A DNA stretch of 51,710 nucleotides from Chloroflexota bacterium. GTDB lineage: Bacteria > Chloroflexota > Anaerolineae > Anaerolineales > E44-bin32. The notes below the pieces were generated by a model that saw only the letters and a list, made by a program, of their open reading frames with translations, was not told the origin of the DNA and made no database searches. Numbering within the stretch: position 1 is the stretch's first letter; each line of letters opens with the position of its first letter. This document shows positions 36,196 through 46,208 of this stretch, piece after piece. The translations under genes were made by a program, and so were the position numbers. Where the stretch lies: positions 69,594-121,303 of the forward strand of contig JADFRQ010000002.1 of the NCBI GenBank assembly GCA_022561215.1. Direction: 5' to 3'.

Positions 36196-36408
36196 TTATT
36201 CTACAGTCGTAACTTCCTGCGCTTGCGGTCCTTTTTCACCTTCGACGACTATAAATTCGACGCGTTGGCCTTCTTCCAGGGAGCGGTATCCATCGCCTAA
36301 AATGGAGCTGTAGTGCACAAATACGTCCTCACCCTCATCGCGTTCGATAAATCCGAATCCCTTCGAACCATTAAACCATTTAACAGTGCCTTGTTCGCGG
36401 TCGTCCAC
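36196..36408 (-). CDS. Cold-shock domain protein
   Basis: A 70-residue nucleic-acid chaperone with RNP1 (KGFGFIE) and RNP2 (VFVHYSS) in a CSD fold. The start is GTG with AGGAGG about 10 nt upstream. The C-terminal half ([21 protein letters not shown]) is standard. These proteins bind single-stranded RNA and often are induced on cold shock, which the sequence alone does not show. Confidence 0.95.
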   Translation of the reverse strand: MDDREQGTVKWFNGSKGFGFIERDEGEDVFVHYSSILGDGYRSLEEGQRVEFIVVEGEKGPQAQEVTTVE

Positions 36409-36734
36409 AATCTTTTCTCCTCCTCTTACTCGGTAAGCTGTGCAACAAGATTTTCACCAAATAGCACGAAAATTCCTTTGGCACCCTCCCGTCCGTTATT
36501 TTAGAATCTATCACGGCTTTAAATTCTATACAAGGCGGGATATAGGACTGGGCATAAGGGCCGCAATATTTCCCCGGGAAAAACCGAGTGTGTTCCGAAT
36601 AATGCCTGCCGTCGGTTTTCAATTGGAGCATGCAGACTAGCTTCTAACCTTGCATTGAGATTCGTGTCTTGCTCAAGATCTTTCCTCCCGTATCGAATTC
36701 CTGCCCAGGCTCCAAACTCAACGGCGATTCAATT
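36409..36734. other. Intergenic upstream of csp, no gene seen
   Basis: The region should hold the csp promoter and 5' leader, but no hexamer pair stands out and no coding frame is convincing. Confidence 0.4.
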
Positions 36735-38012
36735 TTAAGTAACCACTTTTGGCTCGCCTGAATAGCGATCATACATTCCAGTCTCGACCACCTGCTTTGC
36801 CCTATCGACCGACTCCCAGATCTCTAGAAAGGAAGTATAAAGAGGCGCCGGTCCCAATCGAATATTGTTTGGCGCGCGGAAATCTGGCAAGACTGACATC
36901 TGCTCAATTAACGCCTGGGCAATTTGGTACCCCTGGGGATGCTGCAGCGTCACATGGGCTCCGCGTTCTTCAGGCTGGCGAGGCGATCCGAGCGTGAACC
37001 CAAGCGGAGCAAGAAGATTGTCGATCAGGTAAACCAGGTACGATGTTTGAAGAACCGACTTCTTGCGAATGTTGACGATCCCCGCTTCTTCGATTAATTC
37101 GAGTGCTGGTTCGATCGCCAACAGGGATAGGATTGGGGGTGTACCTGCCAGAAAACGATGGATCCCCTCTCTTGGGGCGTACTCCAGTCCAAAATCGAAC
37201 GCCGACTGCTGTCCAAACCAGCCCCAAATAGGGGAAAGCAATTTTTCCTGGAGATCCTTTCTCACGTAAAGGAATGCAGGCGATCCTGGTCCTCCGTTCA
37301 GATGTTTGTAAGTGCAGCCAATCGCCATATCCACCCCCCACTCCGATAGATAAATGGGTAACGCACCCACGGAATGGCTGAGATCGACCAATACCAGCGC
37401 ACCGACCGCGTGCGCCGCATCCACAATCTTGCGCACTGGATAGATATACCCGCTTTTGAATGCGACGTGCGAGAACGTTAATAAGGCCGTCTTATCATCC
37501 AAAGCGTTTGTGACTAGCCCCTGGCTGATGCGGATGCCGTCTTCGGAATGAATCATTTTCAGACGATACGTATTTTCATTCTGTGCTACTGCCCCTTGGA
37601 GAACGTAAAGATCCGAAGGAAAGTTCATATCATCGGTGATGATCTGCTCGCGTTCCGGGAAGAGATTAATTACGCCAAGGGCGAGCTTGTACAAATTGAC
37701 AGAGGTTGAGTCGCTGATAATTACGGTACCCGGCCCCGCACCAATCAAGCCGGCGATCTTATCCCCCAATCTGCTCGGCGCATCGTACCAACCCCTATTC
37801 CACGCCCGAATGAGGTCCGCTCCCCACTCCTCTTCGACCACTTGCCGGATTCGTAATGCGGAATGTTTGCTCAGCCGGCCCAGCGAGTTGCCATCCATAT
37901 AGATCAGTCGCGGATCTGTCACAACAAATCGCTGACGATAATCAGCCAGCTCATCTACGCTATCCAAATAATGCGCAAATACCCGAGCGACTTCGAATTT
38001 GATATTGTTCAC
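36735..38012 (-). CDS. kynU: Kynureninase
   Basis: A 425-residue PLP enzyme that cleaves kynurenine to anthranilate and alanine. The PLP lysine is K236 in CTYKHLNGGPGSPAF, and D210 in VLVDLSHSVG is the pyridine-nitrogen contact. MDGNSLGRLS at the N-terminus and IWGWFGQQSAFDF near 265-280 are family-typical. The start is GTG with AGGAGC 7 nt upstream. No other kynurenine-pathway gene is adjacent, so it may work in tryptophan catabolism or NAD synthesis with genes elsewhere. Confidence 0.95.
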   Translation of the reverse strand: MNNIKFEVARVFAHYLDSVDELADYRQRFVVTDPRLIYMDGNSLGRLSKHSALRIRQVVEEEWGADLIRAWNRGWYDAPSRLGDKIAGLIGAGPGTVIISDSTSVNLYKLALGVINLFPEREQIITDDMNFPSDLYVLQGAVAQNENTYRLKMIHSEDGIRISQGLVTNALDDKTALLTFSHVAFKSGYIYPVRKIVDAAHAVGALVLVDLSHSVGALPIYLSEWGVDMAIGCTYKHLNGGPGSPAFLYVRKDLQEKLLSPIWGWFGQQSAFDFGLEYAPREGIHRFLAGTPPILSLLAIEPALELIEEAGIVNIRKKSVLQTSYLVYLIDNLLAPLGFTLGSPRQPEERGAHVTLQHPQGYQIAQALIEQMSVLPDFRAPNNIRLGPAPLYTSFLEIWESVDRAKQVVETGMYDRYSGEPKVVT

Positions 38013-38378
38013 TGCTGCTCCTGCCTCTGAACATATTCTCTACGAGTTACCGACCGTAAGCCCTATAGTCGTTCAAGTTTTCACACAGGAGCTGTCAGAA
38101 AAAACAATCGAATACATTTTGCTTCATCCATAATCCAATCAAAGGAGCGACTGACCCAAACTTTAGTTCGCGGATTTAGCTCCTCGGTGCCCCTTACACG
38201 TGGCGTAATTGTCGCGCATCATATTAAGTCAATAATAAATCTGGTACACCCATTTCGGCCGCCCCAAAAGAAGCTGGCCAGGCTTGAGAGCGAACGCCGA
38301 CAGCCGTTAATATGTCATCTACTGTGTGCAGGGCGTCAGCCCGGTGCACCCCATGCGCTTGGTAAAATCCTTCCCTAT
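38013..38378. other. Intergenic, no gene seen
   Basis: About 370 bases between kynU start and the phosphatase end. No clear promoter, RNA or coding frame was recognised. Confidence 0.4.
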
Positions 38379-39632
38379 TTAATCTGCTACTCCAATCCAG
38401 AGGGCAAGTTTCATAACATCGAAGATATGCGTATTTTCATATATCCCACTTAGCAACTCCGATCCCGGGCCGAAGGCTGTTGTCGGAATGCCGACGTCTG
38501 TATGGCCACTGGTGGACCAGCGGATATTGAATGTCTTGCCATCGGGCATCTCAAATTCTTGTCTGCCGCCGCTTAATCCTTCGGGCAGCAATTCAATTTG
38601 CATTCCGCCTGTCTCGTGATCGGCGGTAACGATGAGCAAAGTTTCCGCATCGTTCTCTGCATAGCTTAGGGCCACTTGAACAGCTTCGTCAAATCCGACG
38701 GTGTCATTAATTGCGTTCTGCGCATCCCAGCCATGGCTGGCCCAATCAATTTGCCCTCCCTCAATCATCAGGAAAAATCCATCGGGGTCTTGAGATAGGA
38801 TCGCGATCGCCAATTCCGCCATTTGCGCGAGGGAGGGCGCGAAAGGACGCAGCATACCTCCTTCAGCGAATAGGCCCAGCAGCTTGGAGGTAACCTTTGG
38901 GTCCAGGTTTTGGAATTCTTGCGCGCTGCAGATGGTTGTATATCCGGCGGCTATTGCCTCCTTAACAAGGTCTCTAGCATCTTGCCGCGTGCCGGCCCCG
39001 GAATGGCAGCCCTCTGTCGAAAGTGGAAGAAATGCATCCTCACCCCCACCTAATAACAGATCCACTTTTGCTAGGAGCAACTGGCTGCTGATCTCAATCT
39101 GATCATTTCGACTGCTGACATGTGCCGCAAAGGAGGCCGGTGTGGCATGTGCGATTTCAGTCGTCGTCACCAAACCCACGGCCATCCCGCGTTCTTGGGC
39201 CAGCTCGAGAATAGTTGTAAGAGGCTCACCTTTAATATCGGTCCCAATTCTTCCATTCGAAGTTTTTATCCCTGTTGCAAGTGCTGTTGCACTTGCGGCC
39301 GAATCGGTGAGCTGCCCATACGCATTATTCGTTTGCGTCATCCCGCGCACGGGCAAACTGTCCATAACCAATTCGCCCTCCTCACCCAGGAGAAAGTAGG
39401 TCGCCGCCAGGCGGTGGTTTGGTCCCATGCCATCACCAATCATTAAGATGATATTCAGCACCGGTTCTTCGCTGAGCGATGCGGGAGGTGGTAGAGGGGT
39501 GCTTGTTGGATCCGGCTGGTCCGTCGCTGCTGTGGTTGCCGAAAGAACTGGAGCTAGGTTCGGTCCACAGCTGAAGAGAATGATCGATAAGATCAGCAAA
39601 ACCAAGGATATTGTCTGCGGTCTATCCCTCAA
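38379..39632 (-). CDS. Alkaline phosphatase lipoprotein
   Basis: A 417-residue PhoA-family phosphomonoesterase. A signal peptide ends in the lipobox LFSC (Cys22), then a Thr/Pro linker. The active site is complete: D67 in MIGDGMG, the D110-S111 nucleophile in TDSAASATA, EGGQIDWASH, TADHETGG, and SGHTD. It should release phosphate outside the membrane. Pho regulation is possible, but no pho box was identified. Confidence 0.93.
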   Translation of the reverse strand: MRDRPQTISLVLLILSIILFSCGPNLAPVLSATTAATDQPDPTSTPLPPPASLSEEPVLNIILMIGDGMGPNHRLAATYFLLGEEGELVMDSLPVRGMTQTNNAYGQLTDSAASATALATGIKTSNGRIGTDIKGEPLTTILELAQERGMAVGLVTTTEIAHATPASFAAHVSSRNDQIEISSQLLLAKVDLLLGGGEDAFLPLSTEGCHSGAGTRQDARDLVKEAIAAGYTTICSAQEFQNLDPKVTSKLLGLFAEGGMLRPFAPSLAQMAELAIAILSQDPDGFFLMIEGGQIDWASHGWDAQNAINDTVGFDEAVQVALSYAENDAETLLIVTADHETGGMQIELLPEGLSGGRQEFEMPDGKTFNIRWSTSGHTDVGIPTTAFGPGSELLSGIYENTHIFDVMKLALWIGVAD

Positions 39633-39760
39633 TGGAACTTCCTTTCACAATGCACACACAAGATTCCCAATCAATTCTGCAAATTTGAAGGCTCAGTTCG
39701 AGCATAAGTATTTTCTAGATTGAATCGTTAGTTCCATGCTCGCCTCCAACGATGGATATC

Positions 39761-40617
39761 TTAATCGATTAGAAAGTCAACAATTATCGGATTGACTGTT
39801 TGCGGGTCTTCATAATGGGGAATGTGACCGGCATGATCGATCGGGAAAAACTGAGTATGTGGAATCGCCTGCATAAGCCTCTTGCTGTTCTTAAAGGGGA
39901 TGAGTTTATCCTGGCGACCCCATATCAATAAAGTCGGAACTTCATTTCGACCTAAATTCGCATAGGCTTCTGATTGATTGGAAAGTACCCCATTGCGCAG
40001 CGTCGAAAGAATAGCACGCTTATAGCCGGAAAAAGTCATTTGAATCTTTGCCTTTTCAACGAACGCGGGAAAGTTTACTGGGTTGGCGAAATCTTTCGTG
40101 AGTTCAGAAAGAAGTATTTTATCGCCAAAAAGACTCAATATCCATTCGCCAAGCAGTGGAATGCTCAGCAGCTTTCCAACGATCGTTATTTTCATTGGAA
40201 AACCCGCAGGATCGATAAAGCAAATCTTGCGCACCCAACTCGGATGACGCATCCAGAAGGCAAGGCTGATCGGCCCTCCCATGGATAGTCCAATAAGGTC
40301 GATGAGGCGCCTTAAATTAAGTGCATCGATTAATTCGTAGAGTTGCTGAGCGAAAAGATCGTGATCATAGGCAGTATCGGGGCGATCCGAATAGCCTCGC
40401 CCATACAGGTCGTAGCGCACGACATGAAACCCAGCTCTTACAAGCGCTTCAAAAGTCGGGAACGAGAACAACAGATCGTGCAGCAGCGTTGCCTGAGCTT
40501 TCATACATAATGCGTTTGTCCCAGGGAGAGTTCGATAAATCTACCCGGCACACCTGCACGGGACCGATCATCAAGCTCTTGAGTCTCACCGCGGAAGCGA
40601 AAATTGCGCAAGCCCAT
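39761..40617 (-). pseudogene. Alpha/beta hydrolase, broken by a 4-bp duplication and a deletion
   Basis: The N-terminal part (MGLRNFRFRGETQELDD, to GQTHY) and the C-terminal part (PTFEALVRAGFHVVRYD onward) lie in different frames. A TATGTATG tandem near 40503 duplicates four bases; without one copy the frame continues as YESSGNAAARSVVLV. Soon after, about 30 bases carrying the conserved HG oxyanion segment (HGFS...WD in homologues) are missing before PTFEALV. The catalytic Ser (GLSMGG), Asp (WGRQDKL) and His (DHAGHIPH) codons remain. The product is unlikely to work. A short C-terminal protein from the ATG at 40504 is possible but lacks the first strands. Confidence 0.75.
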
Positions 40618-40783
40618 AGTATTAATAATTTGAGTTGGAATTATGGGTGAAAGCATATCACTTTTGCCCTTGGGATCGCGAGGAAAGAAACAGACAATTC
40701 CAGATTCACAGATCAATTTCGCATTTGATTTTCTTGGATCCTTTTATTTGCAATAGACGTTAATAATGTGTTGATTGTATTTA

Positions 40784-40811
40784 TTGATCACGAGATCGGC
40801 TGCAGTATAAT
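40784..40811 (+). promoter_or_regulatory. Promoter of the small lipoprotein
   Basis: TTGATC (40784-40789), 16-bp spacer, TATAAT (40806-40811) in an AT-rich stretch, 60 nt before the ATG at 40871. Confidence 0.55.
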
Positions 40812-40870
40812 TAACAATACTCTATCTCCACCAATCTTCACATTTATACCGAATGGAGCACATTAAAAGC

Positions 40871-41164
40871 ATGAAAAAGTTTTGGGCGATTGTTCCACTG
40901 ATCGTTTTCATCCTTAGTGCGTGCGGAACTCAAGGGAGTTCCTCGGAAATTCCATGCGGCAGCGATGTTACCTGGGAGCAGGCGATTGAAATCCTAAATC
41001 AGGGTAATGTTGAACAGGTGGTACAGCTCCATAGTTTGGATGTTAAATTGATACTAAAAGATGAATGTACTTACAACACTGTTGAGCCCGTCATCGATGT
41101 TATCTTCGAAGAAATTGGGAAATGCGGTGAGCCGTGTGCGGAGATGATCCTGTCGACGGAATGA
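40871..41164 (+). CDS. Small lipoprotein, unknown function
   Basis: A 97-residue protein with a signal peptide (KKFWAIVPLIVFIL) and lipobox LSAC. The mature part is about 78 residues with four cysteines (PCGS, DEC, KCGEPC) that may form two disulfides, and a helical EQAIEILNQGN segment. An ATG at 40853 adds six residues; the one at 40871 gives a normal signal peptide. No family is recognised. Confidence 0.65.
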   Translation: MKKFWAIVPLIVFILSACGTQGSSSEIPCGSDVTWEQAIEILNQGNVEQVVQLHSLDVKLILKDECTYNTVEPVIDVIFEEIGKCGEPCAEMILSTE

Positions 41165-41269
41165 TGGGCATTTGGTATTCCTGCATTGATACGAATCTGT
41201 CGATGGGAGAAAGGGCTGCCAATAAAGCATTTAATAGATTCCCACTTTGGCAATTAATTAGTCGTATGA

Positions 41270-41285
41270 GCAACCGGCCGGTTGC
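41270..41285. repeat. 16-bp perfect palindrome between convergent genes
   Basis: GCAACCGGCCGGTTGC is self-complementary, between the lipoprotein end and the transporter end. It can form a 6-bp stem with a GGCC loop, but lacks a T tract on either side. Confidence 0.6.
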
Positions 41286-41380
41286 CCGTACACCAAATGC
41301 TTGTTACGCCCACCTGGAAATCGTCTGAACGCAATCTCCCTAGTAGACGGATGATGTGTTTTTGAGCCAACCCCAACTTT

Positions 41381-42055
41381 CTAAACATCTTCTCGCAACG
41401 CCAATGGGTTAAAATTTGTGTCCCTATCGTAATAATCTTCAAGTTCAAAATGTTTCAGCCAGTTTACCGCTACATAGGTTAGCGGTGTGGCCATGGTCTC
41501 GTAGGCGACTTTTATGAACCATTGGGAGAGAATCGCCGAGGTTAGATTGCCGCCAGAGAAAACTCCCGCAAAGGCAATACTGATGAAAATTGCAGAATCG
41601 ACTCCCTGGCCGACAATTGTCGAGGAGATGGTCCGCAGCCAGAGAAATCGCCCCTCGGTACGCACCTTCAATCTCGCCATAACATAGGAATTTAAAAACT
41701 CCCCGAAAAGATAAGCCACAAATGAGGCGAGAAGCAAGCGTGGGGTGAACCCGAGGATTGCTTGGAAGGCGACTTGGGCTTGCTCAGGGCCAGCATAGGT
41801 GTTCGCATTCCAGAAGGGCGCCGCGGGCAGTTGACCTGCGATCCAGATTGCCATCACCGCCAATAAGTTGCAGAAAAATCCCGTCCATATTACCTGGCGT
41901 GCCCGCCTGTAGCCGTACACCTCGGTAAGCACATCCCCGAAAATATAGGCAATTGGGAATAGGATGACTGCCGCAGGGACAAATAAGCCAAAGATGGTTA
42001 CGAGTTTGACAGCAACAATATTGGAGATGATCAGCGTGGTCACAAATAGCGCCAT
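41381..42055 (-). CDS. Queuosine precursor transporter (VUT/YhhQ family)
   Basis: A membrane protein of at least 224 residues with about six helices and family parts NIVAVKLVTIFG, IFGDVLTEVYGYRRAR, LFGEFLNSYVMARLK and STIVGQGVDSAIFI. YhhQ imports preQ0/preQ1. The first ATG in frame is at 42055 and has no ribosome binding site. Homologues normally have about 12 more N-terminal residues; in this frame EKKNYKVFPFL precedes the ATG and begins with an ATC codon at 42091-42089 that has GGAG 7 nt upstream, so the true start may be that non-standard codon. It follows queF by 4 nt in that case. Confidence 0.88.
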   Translation of the reverse strand: MALFVTTLIISNIVAVKLVTIFGLFVPAAVILFPIAYIFGDVLTEVYGYRRARQVIWTGFFCNLLAVMAIWIAGQLPAAPFWNANTYAGPEQAQVAFQAILGFTPRLLLASFVAYLFGEFLNSYVMARLKVRTEGRFLWLRTISSTIVGQGVDSAIFISIAFAGVFSGGNLTSAILSQWFIKVAYETMATPLTYVAVNWLKHFELEDYYDRDTNFNPLALREDV

Positions 42056-42095
42056 CAAAAATGGAAAAACTTTGTAATTTTTCTTTTCGATCGCC

Positions 42096-42524
42096 TTACT
42101 CCTTCACCATTTTCTTAGCCGCTGGTGTTTTTACGTGCTCTGCTTCGACGGTGATGCCAATGCCACCGCGAACGTTGAATTTTCCCACTACTTTGATGTA
42201 ATGTGGGTCGAGCGCGGCAACCAGGTCGTCCAAAATCACGTTGATGACATGTTCGTGAAATACACCCTCATTGCGGTATGACCACAGATAAAGCTTGTAG
42301 GACTTCGATTCAATAACTTTTTCGTCCGGGACGTACTCCAGACTAATATCGGCAAAATCGGGCTGGCCAGTTGCCGGGCACATACATGTGAACTCGCTGG
42401 TCTGCAAAGTGACCAGGTAATAACGCCCGGGACTGTGATTGGGAAAGGTTTCCAACTTCTTGCCGGGTTTTGCATCGCTGCCGAGCAAGCTGAGATCTTT
42501 TAGATCTTCTGGCATCGTACTCAT
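42096..42524 (-). CDS. queF: NADPH-dependent preQ0 reductase
   Basis: A 142-residue type I QueF that reduces preQ0 to preQ1 in queuosine synthesis. The nucleophilic Cys49 is in TCMCPATGQPDF, Asp56 completes the site, and ESKSYKLYLWSYRNEG contains the family substrate-binding segment. AAGGAG lies about 10 nt before the ATG. It precedes the transporter gene with almost no gap, so uptake and reduction are probably co-expressed. Confidence 0.95.
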   Translation of the reverse strand: MSTMPEDLKDLSLLGSDAKPGKKLETFPNHSPGRYYLVTLQTSEFTCMCPATGQPDFADISLEYVPDEKVIESKSYKLYLWSYRNEGVFHEHVINVILDDLVAALDPHYIKVVGKFNVRGGIGITVEAEHVKTPAAKKMVKE

Positions 42525-42813
42525 AAACCTAGCTCTCCTTCCATATTCTTGATTATTCTACATTAATTCGTTATCACAGCGGGCAATTGGGTTCAGTTTG
42601 ATCTGGTAAAAGGGGATGCACTTGAAGAATGTGAAACAACGACGACTTCATCTCCATTACGGTGCCTGGCATCCAATCCTATGCAAGACATACTGAGAGC
42701 TCTCTTTGCGGGCGACCTGCCGAAGAACCACATAAATGTCCTCCCTACAGCCCGAATTGACAATCCCGTCTAACGGTGCTACTTTAAATCTGTCGACAGT
42801 CGGCAGAGAAACC
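42525..42813. other. Intergenic at the edge of the accessory region
   Basis: About 290 bases without a recognisable gene. From here rightwards, intact genes become sparse. Confidence 0.4.
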
Positions 42814-43222
42814 ATGAATCCACGCGAACGGATGTTGAGCGTGCTGGCCGGGGAGACGCCGGATCAAGGTTCCGTGGGTCTTTCACAGAGATGGTGATTA
42901 CTCGGAGATCGTCGAAGATTTCCTCCAGGAAGGAGTGAGCGGACTGCATCCTTTCGAGCCGGGATCCATGGACATTCGCGCAGTGAAAGAACGGTATGGC
43001 TCACGTTTATGCGTTCTGGGAAATGTAAATGTGGACACGCTGGCGCGCGGCACTCCCGAGGATGTAAAAGAGGAAGTGCTGGACCTGTTGCGAGATGTCG
43101 CCCCAAATGGGGGTTTCGTGTTGACTTCATCCGGCAGTGTTCCGAGCTACGCCAAGGCGAAGAATGTGATGGCCATGGTACGTGCGCTTCAGGAAAACGG
43201 CACTTATCCCATTCAACATTAA
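42814..43222 (+). pseudogene. Uroporphyrinogen decarboxylase-like gene remnant
   Basis: The start (NPRERMLSVLAGETPD) is the family's N-terminus. Then most of the barrel is missing and the frame resumes as FHRDGDYSEIVEDFLQEGVSG, LCVLGNVNVDTLARGTPEDV and GGFVLTSSGSVPSYAKAKNV, the typical C-terminal third. The join is out of frame near 42880. The product is not functional. Relatives include methyltransferase MtaA/CmuA-type proteins as well as HemE. Confidence 0.75.
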
Positions 43223-43622
43223 TCCACTCTGCATGTACAGTCGCGGTGGCAGCCAATCTCGCAAGGTTTTATCTCGACCAGTTAAGAGTTGGGCATTCGA
43301 TAGGGAAAGGGATCCCGCCGTGGTTTTCACACTCGGCAGTCTCAAGGATATCAAGCACACATGCCGCTTTGCTGAAAACCCCGCCCCCCCGCTGCTATCA
43401 GGTTCCATGAGCGGTTCATTCCGTTTCGACGATCGTAGGCCAGTCATCCGTGGGAATTGGCGCGGCATAACACTCATCCGACCTTTATACAAACTGCACA
43501 TTCACTATTCACAATTTGGGAACAGCAAAATTAAAATACTTTGATTTGAACGATGGATGGCAAATCTTTGCCCAATATCCTATTCACTTGAAAACAGCCT
43601 GATCGTCACTCTGGAGAAGATA
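43223..43622. other. Intergenic, no gene seen
   Basis: About 400 bases between two remnants. Nothing conserved is recognised. Confidence 0.4.
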
Positions 43623-44072
43623 ATGGGCGGACGAGAATTAAAGAAGCTATGGAAAAGCGGAACGCCCAGCATCGGAACCTGGATCACCCTGGCCGACCCG
43701 TCGGTCTGCGCCGTGATCGCTAATATTGGCTTCGAGTGGGTTGTCATCGACGCCGAGCATCATCCATTTAACCCTGAGACACTGCGCAACATGATTCAGA
43801 CCTAGAATGAAAGGGGCGTGGTATCCCTCGTGCGGGTGCGCTGGAATGATCAAGCGATCATAAAACAGGTCCTTGACTGGGGCGCGGAAGGCGTGATGAT
43901 CCCGATGATCGTCAGCGCCTCGGAGGCGCGCCGAGCCGTGGCGGCTTGCCGCTATCCCCCCAAAGGCGTGCGTGGATTTTCGCCACGCGAGGCCTCGAAT
44001 TACTTCCACGACCTAGATGAGTACATGGCGACGGCCAACCAACGTATGATCGCGCTCATCCAGGTCGAGCAA
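43623..44072 (+). pseudogene. HpcH/HpaI aldolase remnant with in-frame stop
   Basis: The frame from ATG 43623 reads LKKLWKSGTPSIGTWITLADPSVCAVIANIGF (in part: GTWITLADPS) and WVVIDAEHHPF, the metal-site region of class II HpcH aldolases. A TAG at 43803-43805 interrupts it, but the same frame continues with VVSLVRVRWNDQ, GAEGVMIPMIVSASEARR and VRGFSPREASNYF. Family homology stops at IALIQVEQ near 44070, where a DapA-like fragment in opposite orientation begins. The gene is therefore both nonsense-mutated and truncated. Confidence 0.75.
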
Positions 44073-44177
44073 ATAATCGATCAGGTTTCGCATCCCCTTG
44101 GCATCCACGCGCTCCTCCGGTTTGAGTGGTGTCGCAATGGGCGGGATAATGCCTTTAAAGCTCTCAATTTCAAACAT
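44073..44177 (-). pseudogene. DapA/NanA-family aldolase N-terminal fragment
   Basis: From the ATG at 44177 (AAGGAG upstream) the minus strand reads MFEIESFKGIIPPIATPLKP and then VDAKGMRNLIDYLL, the N-terminus of a dihydrodipicolinate synthase or N-acetylneuraminate lyase-type enzyme. Homology ends where the HpcH remnant begins. A rearrangement joined the two. Confidence 0.65.
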
Positions 44178-44254
44178 GGTGACTCCTTGCACCTATCTAT
44201 TGGAAAATCGAATTGTGGTGCGTTTTCAATCGGCTGTATTACGCGTTCCTAGCA

Positions 44255-45505
44255 CTAATCAATGGCCACCTCTATTTCAATCGTCTCCGGTTTCCACCCC
44301 GCGTAAGCCCACCTGGCGATAAAAAGTGCGAGCAGCCCTGCGCTACTAACCAACAGCGTTAACAGCGGGAAACCACCACGCGGCCAGATGAAAGAACCCA
44401 GGAACGGTGCGAGGACGATCGCCAAGCCAGTGGAGAAGATATATGCGGACATCATGGTTCCCCGGTTGGTGGGCTTCAATTCGGTTACGATCACGCCATA
44501 GGCCACGAAGCTAAAATCGTTGGCCAAAGCGAATAGGTAGAGAGCAGAGATCGCCATCCAAGGAGTTGTAACTCTTGAGAGAAATGCGGTGCTCGCGATG
44601 GCCAGGATCATCGATCCAAACGCTGTCGGATACTTTCCGATCCGGTCACTGAGCAGCGCCACAAGCCAGATCGCCCCAATGCTCATCACGGCCATTCCCG
44701 ACCAAATTGCCCCGATTTGTGAGAGGCGATAGTCGAAGATTTCCGTCAGCCAGGTGGAGAGAAAGATATACACCGCAGCACTCATAATCAACATAAAAAA
44801 TGGCGGCACGATCGCGAATATCCATCCCTCGCTGAGAAAGAAAGACCACCCTTTTGGTTTGAGCGAGTCGGTAAACCTGCCAACTTTATTGCTGGCCCGG
44901 TGAGCAGGAAGCGGCGTGAGGTACTTAAAACCAAGCGGTATTTGGATCGCCAACACGCCAGCAAGGACGAGGAAGGGGGCCCGCAGTCCGAAGGCTTGCG
45001 TGAGCAATGCGGTGGTAGGTACGCCAAGAAGGATTCCAATGGGAAGCCACATTTGAGCCAGGCCCAATCCACGGCCGCGTTTCTCGTAAGGGATCAGATC
45101 GCCCACGAAGGTTGGCAGGCTCACCTGCATGCCGGCCATCCCCAATCCTGCGACGAATTGGGTAGCCACAAGAGTCCCGAAGCTAGAGACGGCCACCACA
45201 CCAAGGTTACCCAGTGCGAAAACCCCCACACTTGCTAATAAAACTTTTTTGCGGCCGAAGCGATCTGAAAGATGGCCCAGGAATGGCGACAGGAGCTTCC
45301 CAAAGGCTCGCGCCGTAACAATTTGGACGGCGACTGCGATGGGCACGCGAAAGGTCGAAGCGATAACGGGCATCAGCACAACCACCAGATCCATCCCTGC
45401 ACCCAGAGCAAAATACATCGATCTCATGACTATGAGAGCGTTCCGAGTTTGACGATCTAACGACCGCGAATCGGTCGCTGCCGAGGAAAATTCGGATGCG
45501 CACAA
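44255..45505 (-). CDS. MFS transporter
   Basis: A 416-residue major facilitator with about 12 helices. The loop motif GHLSDRFGRKK lies between helices 2 and 3, and ALLSDRIGKYP is its second-half counterpart. The start is GTG with AGGAAC upstream. The gene appears intact. Its DapA-like and HpcH-like neighbours suggest import of an organic acid or sugar acid, but both neighbours are broken. A second, broken paralogue lies directly upstream. Confidence 0.85.
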   Translation of the reverse strand: MCASEFSSAATDSRSLDRQTRNALIVMRSMYFALGAGMDLVVVLMPVIASTFRVPIAVAVQIVTARAFGKLLSPFLGHLSDRFGRKKVLLASVGVFALGNLGVVAVSSFGTLVATQFVAGLGMAGMQVSLPTFVGDLIPYEKRGRGLGLAQMWLPIGILLGVPTTALLTQAFGLRAPFLVLAGVLAIQIPLGFKYLTPLPAHRASNKVGRFTDSLKPKGWSFFLSEGWIFAIVPPFFMLIMSAAVYIFLSTWLTEIFDYRLSQIGAIWSGMAVMSIGAIWLVALLSDRIGKYPTAFGSMILAIASTAFLSRVTTPWMAISALYLFALANDFSFVAYGVIVTELKPTNRGTMMSAYIFSTGLAIVLAPFLGSFIWPRGGFPLLTLLVSSAGLLALFIARWAYAGWKPETIEIEVAID

Positions 45506-45644
45506 TTCTAGTTCCTGCCTCCACTGCTCCGAAAAACGATCACAATCCTATTGGGTTAATCAATAACGGGCGATTCATTCATACCGCAAACGAACCAAGC
45601 TGCTTTGCCCAATTTCTAATTTGCTCACTCCGCTACACCAGGGA

Positions 45645-46180
45645 TCAGGCGCCAGCCGGTATTTCGCCAACTTCAATTCCCCCTCTCGGGTAAAAACGTA
45701 AGGCGAGAAAGAAAGCCAGGATCCCCAAACTACTAAGCGAGATCAACAACAACGAGAAACCGCCGCGATCCCAAAATACACCCCCGAGCACGGGGGCGAC
45801 CGCGGCTGCCACACCGATGGACATCCAGTAGACTGACATCATCACGCCGCGTCGCTTGGGCTGCAGCTCCGTCACGACCACTTCGTATGCCGAATGGCCG
45901 AAATCGTTAGTAAGTATGAAGAGGCCGAGACCCAGCAAGACAAGCCACAGACTCTGCGCTTGAGAGAGAACGATGAGACAGATGAGCGAAAGGAGCAGCG
46001 CGACAAGCGCTCTGATTGCAGCTTGCCCACGCGATCACTGATGGCTGCGACCAGCGAGTGCGCCAGGACGCTCCCAATGGCTAGACCTGACCAGATCAAT
46101 CCGATTTGGCTCATCGGAATATTCAATTCTTGGTTGAGCCAGCTGGACATGAAGACCCATATCGCCACGCTCATGGTCGT
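45645..46180 (-). pseudogene. Second MFS paralogue, truncated and frameshifted
   Basis: The remnant covers the second half of an MFS protein related to the intact neighbour: WVFMSSWLNQELNIPMSQIGLIWSGLA and AAISDRVGK in one frame (given in part), then RALVALLLSLICL and LTNDFGHSAYEVVVTELQP in another. The frame changes near 46010 by one missing base. The first six helices are absent, and upstream DNA belongs to a kinase fragment. It probably arose by tandem duplication and decay. Confidence 0.75.
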
Positions 46181-46208
46181 CTGACCTGGCCCTGGGCTCC
46201 CGGAACCT

